This document shows positions 4,083-5,965 of a stretch of 5,965 nt of DNA, one piece after another. Every line of letters begins with the position of its first letter. Position 1 is the stretch's first letter. A program made the translations under genes and the position numbers. The DNA lies in contig JAEZBT010000178.1 of assembly GCA_023426865.1 (NCBI GenBank), forward strand, positions 1 through 5,965. Direction: 5' to 3'. Under the pieces are notes generated by a model that saw nothing but the letters and a program-made list of their open reading frames with translations, did not search any database and was not told the DNA's origin. The stretch comes from Actinomycetes bacterium. Its GTDB lineage: Bacteria; Actinomycetota; Actinomycetes; Actinomycetales; Cellulomonadaceae.

Positions 4083-5321
4083 ATGGCCGACCGCGACGAC
4101 GCCGCTCCCCTCGAGCCGGAGCGGCCGCGCGCGTCGACGCGGCACCTCGCCGGCGCGACACCGGCGGCGAAGAAGGTGGCCGGTGCCCGGCGGAACCCGA
4201 GCGTCGTCGGCTACGACGAGGACACGCCGCACTGGCTGCGTACGGCGGCCGGCTGGTCGTGGCGGCTCATCGTCGTCGTCGTCGCCGTGGGTCTGGTCGC
4301 CTTCGCCACGAACCGCGTGCTCCTAGTCTTCATCGCGGTGTTCCTGGCCCTGGTGTTCACGGCGGTCCTGCGGCCGCTGGTGAACCTGCTGTCGCGCTGG
4401 ATCCCACGCGGCGTGGCGACTCCCCTGTCGATGGTGTTCGCGGTCGCGGTCTTCGCGGGCCTGCTCACCTACGTCGGGTTCTCCGTGGCCGGCCAGTGGG
4501 AGGACCTGGGCGACCAGTTCAACGACGGCATCGGGGAGATCCTCAAGACGCTCGAGGAGTCGCCGCTGCACATCACCGTCACGAACGAGGACGTGCAGGA
4601 CTGGATTGCGAACGGCCAGGAGTGGGTCTCCGAGAACAGCGGCACCATCGCGTCGCAGGCGTGGGCGAGCGTCGGCTCGGTCGGCCAGGTGTTCGCGGTG
4701 CTTGCACTCGCCACGTTCCTCACGGTCTTCTTCCTGCTGCGCGGCAAGGAGATGTGGGAGTGGTTCCTCAACCAGCTCCCCGCGCGGCACCGGGAGTCCT
4801 GGTACCTCGGCGGCGGGGCCGCCTGGTACACGTTCTCCGGCTACACCCGCGGCACGTTCCTGGTGGCCGGCGCCGACGGCATCCTGGCCGTGATCATCCT
4901 GCTGGTCCTCGGTGTGCCCCTGGCGGCGCCGCTCGCGGTGCTGGTGTTCATCGGCGCGTTCATCCCGCTCATCGGCGCGCCGCTGGCGATGGTCATCGCG
5001 ATGGTCGTGGCGCTGGCGGCCAACGGCATCTGGAACGCCGTGTTCGTCGGCATCGGGATCGCGCTCATCGGGCAGTTCGAGGGTCACGTGCTCGAGCCGC
5101 TCGTCATGGGCAAGCAGGTCGCCCTGCACCCGGTGGTGGTCGCACTCGCCGTGACCGCCGGGACGCTCATCGCGGGAATCCTGGGCGCCGTCATCGCCGT
5201 GCCGCTGGTCGCGGTCGCCTGGTCGGTGTTCGCGCTGCTGCGGACCATCGACCCGCCGACCGACTTCTCCGAGCTCGAGAGGGACGGCGTCGAGGCCGCC
5301 GTCGAGGAGATCGCGGACTGA
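4083..5321 (+). CDS. AI-2E family membrane protein (putative transporter)
   Basis: A 412-aa integral membrane protein of the AI-2E/PerM-like family, putative permeases or exporters. Only some members have been tied to autoinducer-2 export and others work as ion antiporters, so the substrate is open. A 50-residue charged, Ala/Pro-rich cytosolic tail is followed by hydrophobic spans near 61-78, 79-98, 112-135, 200-220, 258-280, 282-300, 302-332 and 345-388. A soluble segment (about 137-198) lies between spans 3 and 4. Family signatures are visible: FIPLIGAPLA (about 293-302), then GHVLEPLVMGKQVALHPVVV (334-353) and AGILGAVIAVPLVAV (364-378). ATG 4083 is supported by GGAGG at 4073-4077, five bases upstream; the open frame extends back to 4008 but without a ribosome binding site. 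No clear promoter was found in 3924-4082. The gene converges with dnaE2 and is chromosomal, outside the mobile element. Confidence 0.92.
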   Translation: MADRDDAAPLEPERPRASTRHLAGATPAAKKVAGARRNPSVVGYDEDTPHWLRTAAGWSWRLIVVVVAVGLVAFATNRVLLVFIAVFLALVFTAVLRPLVNLLSRWIPRGVATPLSMVFAVAVFAGLLTYVGFSVAGQWEDLGDQFNDGIGEILKTLEESPLHITVTNEDVQDWIANGQEWVSENSGTIASQAWASVGSVGQVFAVLALATFLTVFFLLRGKEMWEWFLNQLPARHRESWYLGGGAAWYTFSGYTRGTFLVAGADGILAVIILLVLGVPLAAPLAVLVFIGAFIPLIGAPLAMVIAMVVALAANGIWNAVFVGIGIALIGQFEGHVLEPLVMGKQVALHPVVVALAVTAGTLIAGILGAVIAVPLVAVAWSVFALLRTIDPPTDFSELERDGVEAAVEEIAD

Positions 5322-5354
5322 GCCCTGCCGTCCAACCCTCGGCGGTCAGGTGTC

Positions 5355-5965
5355 TCAGCGGTAGTCGCGCGAGGTCGTCGGGATCTGCAGCGACAGCGGG
5401 GCCAGGTGCTCGGCCATGAGGTTCGTGGCGCCGTCGGCCCGCTCGAGCCGCCCGCGCACCACCATCGCCGCCGACGTGCGCGCCACCGTCCGGAACCGCT
5501 TCCAGAGGCCGGCCGAGCAGATGACGTTGAGCAGCCCTGTCTCGTCCTCCAGCGACAGGAACGTCACGCCCTGCGCGGTGCCCGGCCGCTGCCGGTGCGT
5601 GACCACGCCCGCGACGGCGACGCGCGACCCCTCCCGGCCGTTCATCGCCTCGTCCACGGTGATCACTCCGCCGCGCACCAGCCCGTCGCGCACGTACTGC
5701 GTCGGGTAGGAGTCGGGCGAGACGCCCGTCGCCCACACGTCCGCCATGGCCGACTCCACCTCGCTCATCCCGGGCAGCATCGGGGCGTCCACCCCGACGG
5801 CGACGCCCGGCAGCGTGTCCGGCCCTTCCTGCGCGAGCGCCCCGGCCGCCCACAGGCCCGCGCGCCGGTCGACGCCGAAGCAGCCGAGCGCGCCAGCCGT
5901 CGCCAGCGCCTCGACCTGACGTGTGGTGAGCCGCACCCGGCGGACGAGGTCGCGCAGGTCGGCGA
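5355..5965 (-). CDS. dnaE2: Error-prone DNA polymerase DnaE2, C-terminal part
   Basis: The minus strand is open from the window edge to a stop at 5355, giving the last 202 or so residues of what is normally a protein of over 1,000 aa; the catalytic PHP and polymerase domains are outside. Visible first is the helix-hairpin-helix-like region (LRDLVRRVRLTTRQVEALAT, then AGALGCFGVDRRAGLWAAGA). Then comes the OB-fold (SRVAVAGVVTHRQRPGTAQG, VTFLSLEDETGLLNVICSAG, ARTSAAMVVRGRLERADGAT), and finally the short tail ending SRDYR that marks DnaE2 rather than replicative DnaE1. DnaE2 acts with ImuA' and ImuB in damage-induced mutagenic translesion synthesis, usually under SOS control. Neither partner gene nor its promoter is in the window. 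The reading frame is intact throughout. Confidence 0.93.
   Translation of the reverse strand, partial: ADLRDLVRRVRLTTRQVEALATAGALGCFGVDRRAGLWAAGALAQEGPDTLPGVAVGVDAPMLPGMSEVESAMADVWATGVSPDSYPTQYVRDGLVRGGVITVDEAMNGREGSRVAVAGVVTHRQRPGTAQGVTFLSLEDETGLLNVICSAGLWKRFRTVARTSAAMVVRGRLERADGATNLMAEHLAPLSLQIPTTSRDYR

Noticed and set aside
5319..5359. Inverted repeats (CTGAG/CTCAG and CCTGCCG/CGGTCAGG) between the AI-2E gene and dnaE2 as a terminator
   Set aside because: Arms are short or interrupted by a bulge and there is no T-tract; a terminator is expected here but not demonstrated.
3926..5419. 497-codon plus-strand frame overlapping the AI-2E gene
   Set aside because: Arg/Gly/Pro-rich translation typical of a shifted frame; the AI-2E frame has clear membrane spans and family motifs.

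Overview
The window comes from a high-GC, Gram-positive-like bacterium, most probably an actinobacterium. Supporting signs are the strong G/C bias at third codon positions, GTG starts, four-base to tens-of-bases gene overlaps, and a chromosomal flank that ends in a DnaE2-type error-prone polymerase. A Micrococcales-like host is a guess only. The window divides into two parts at a tRNA-Leu(GAG) gene on the minus strand (3841-3923).

Right of the tRNA (3924-5965) is ordinary chromosome. It holds an AI-2E family membrane protein on the plus strand (4083-5321), and the C-terminal part of error-prone DNA polymerase DnaE2 on the minus strand, running off the window edge. The two genes converge with 33 bases between them.

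Left of the tRNA (1 to about 3840) is the end of an integrated mobile element. Its recombination genes abut the 3' end of the tRNA, the classic site for tyrosine-integrase insertion. Reading leftwards on the minus strand, a tightly overlapping cluster encodes a 75-aa excisionase-like HTH protein, a 420-aa tyrosine integrase, a second 86-aa HTH_17/AlpA-like protein, and a calcineurin-type metallophosphoesterase with its metal-binding motifs intact. The overlaps (4, 11, and 11 or 32 bases) suggest one transcript with coupled translation. The gap between the tRNA and the first HTH gene (3652-3840) holds a terminator-like hairpin, two tandem 12-bp repeats, a short palindrome and a perfect 9-bp stem-loop ending one base before the start codon. 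Together these look like an attP/operator region. No second copy of the tRNA 3' end was seen to the left, so the far end of the element lies outside the window.

Further left are accessory genes: an uncharacterised 122-aa protein (minus), a convergent 55-aa zinc-ribbon-like protein (plus), the start of a gene that seems to run into an insertion sequence, and the first 20 codons of an IS3-family OrfA-like transposase (minus) at the window edge. The least explained arrangement is an integrase bracketed by two MerR/excisionase-like HTH proteins, with a metallophosphoesterase translationally linked behind them. Its biological role cannot be told from the sequence.
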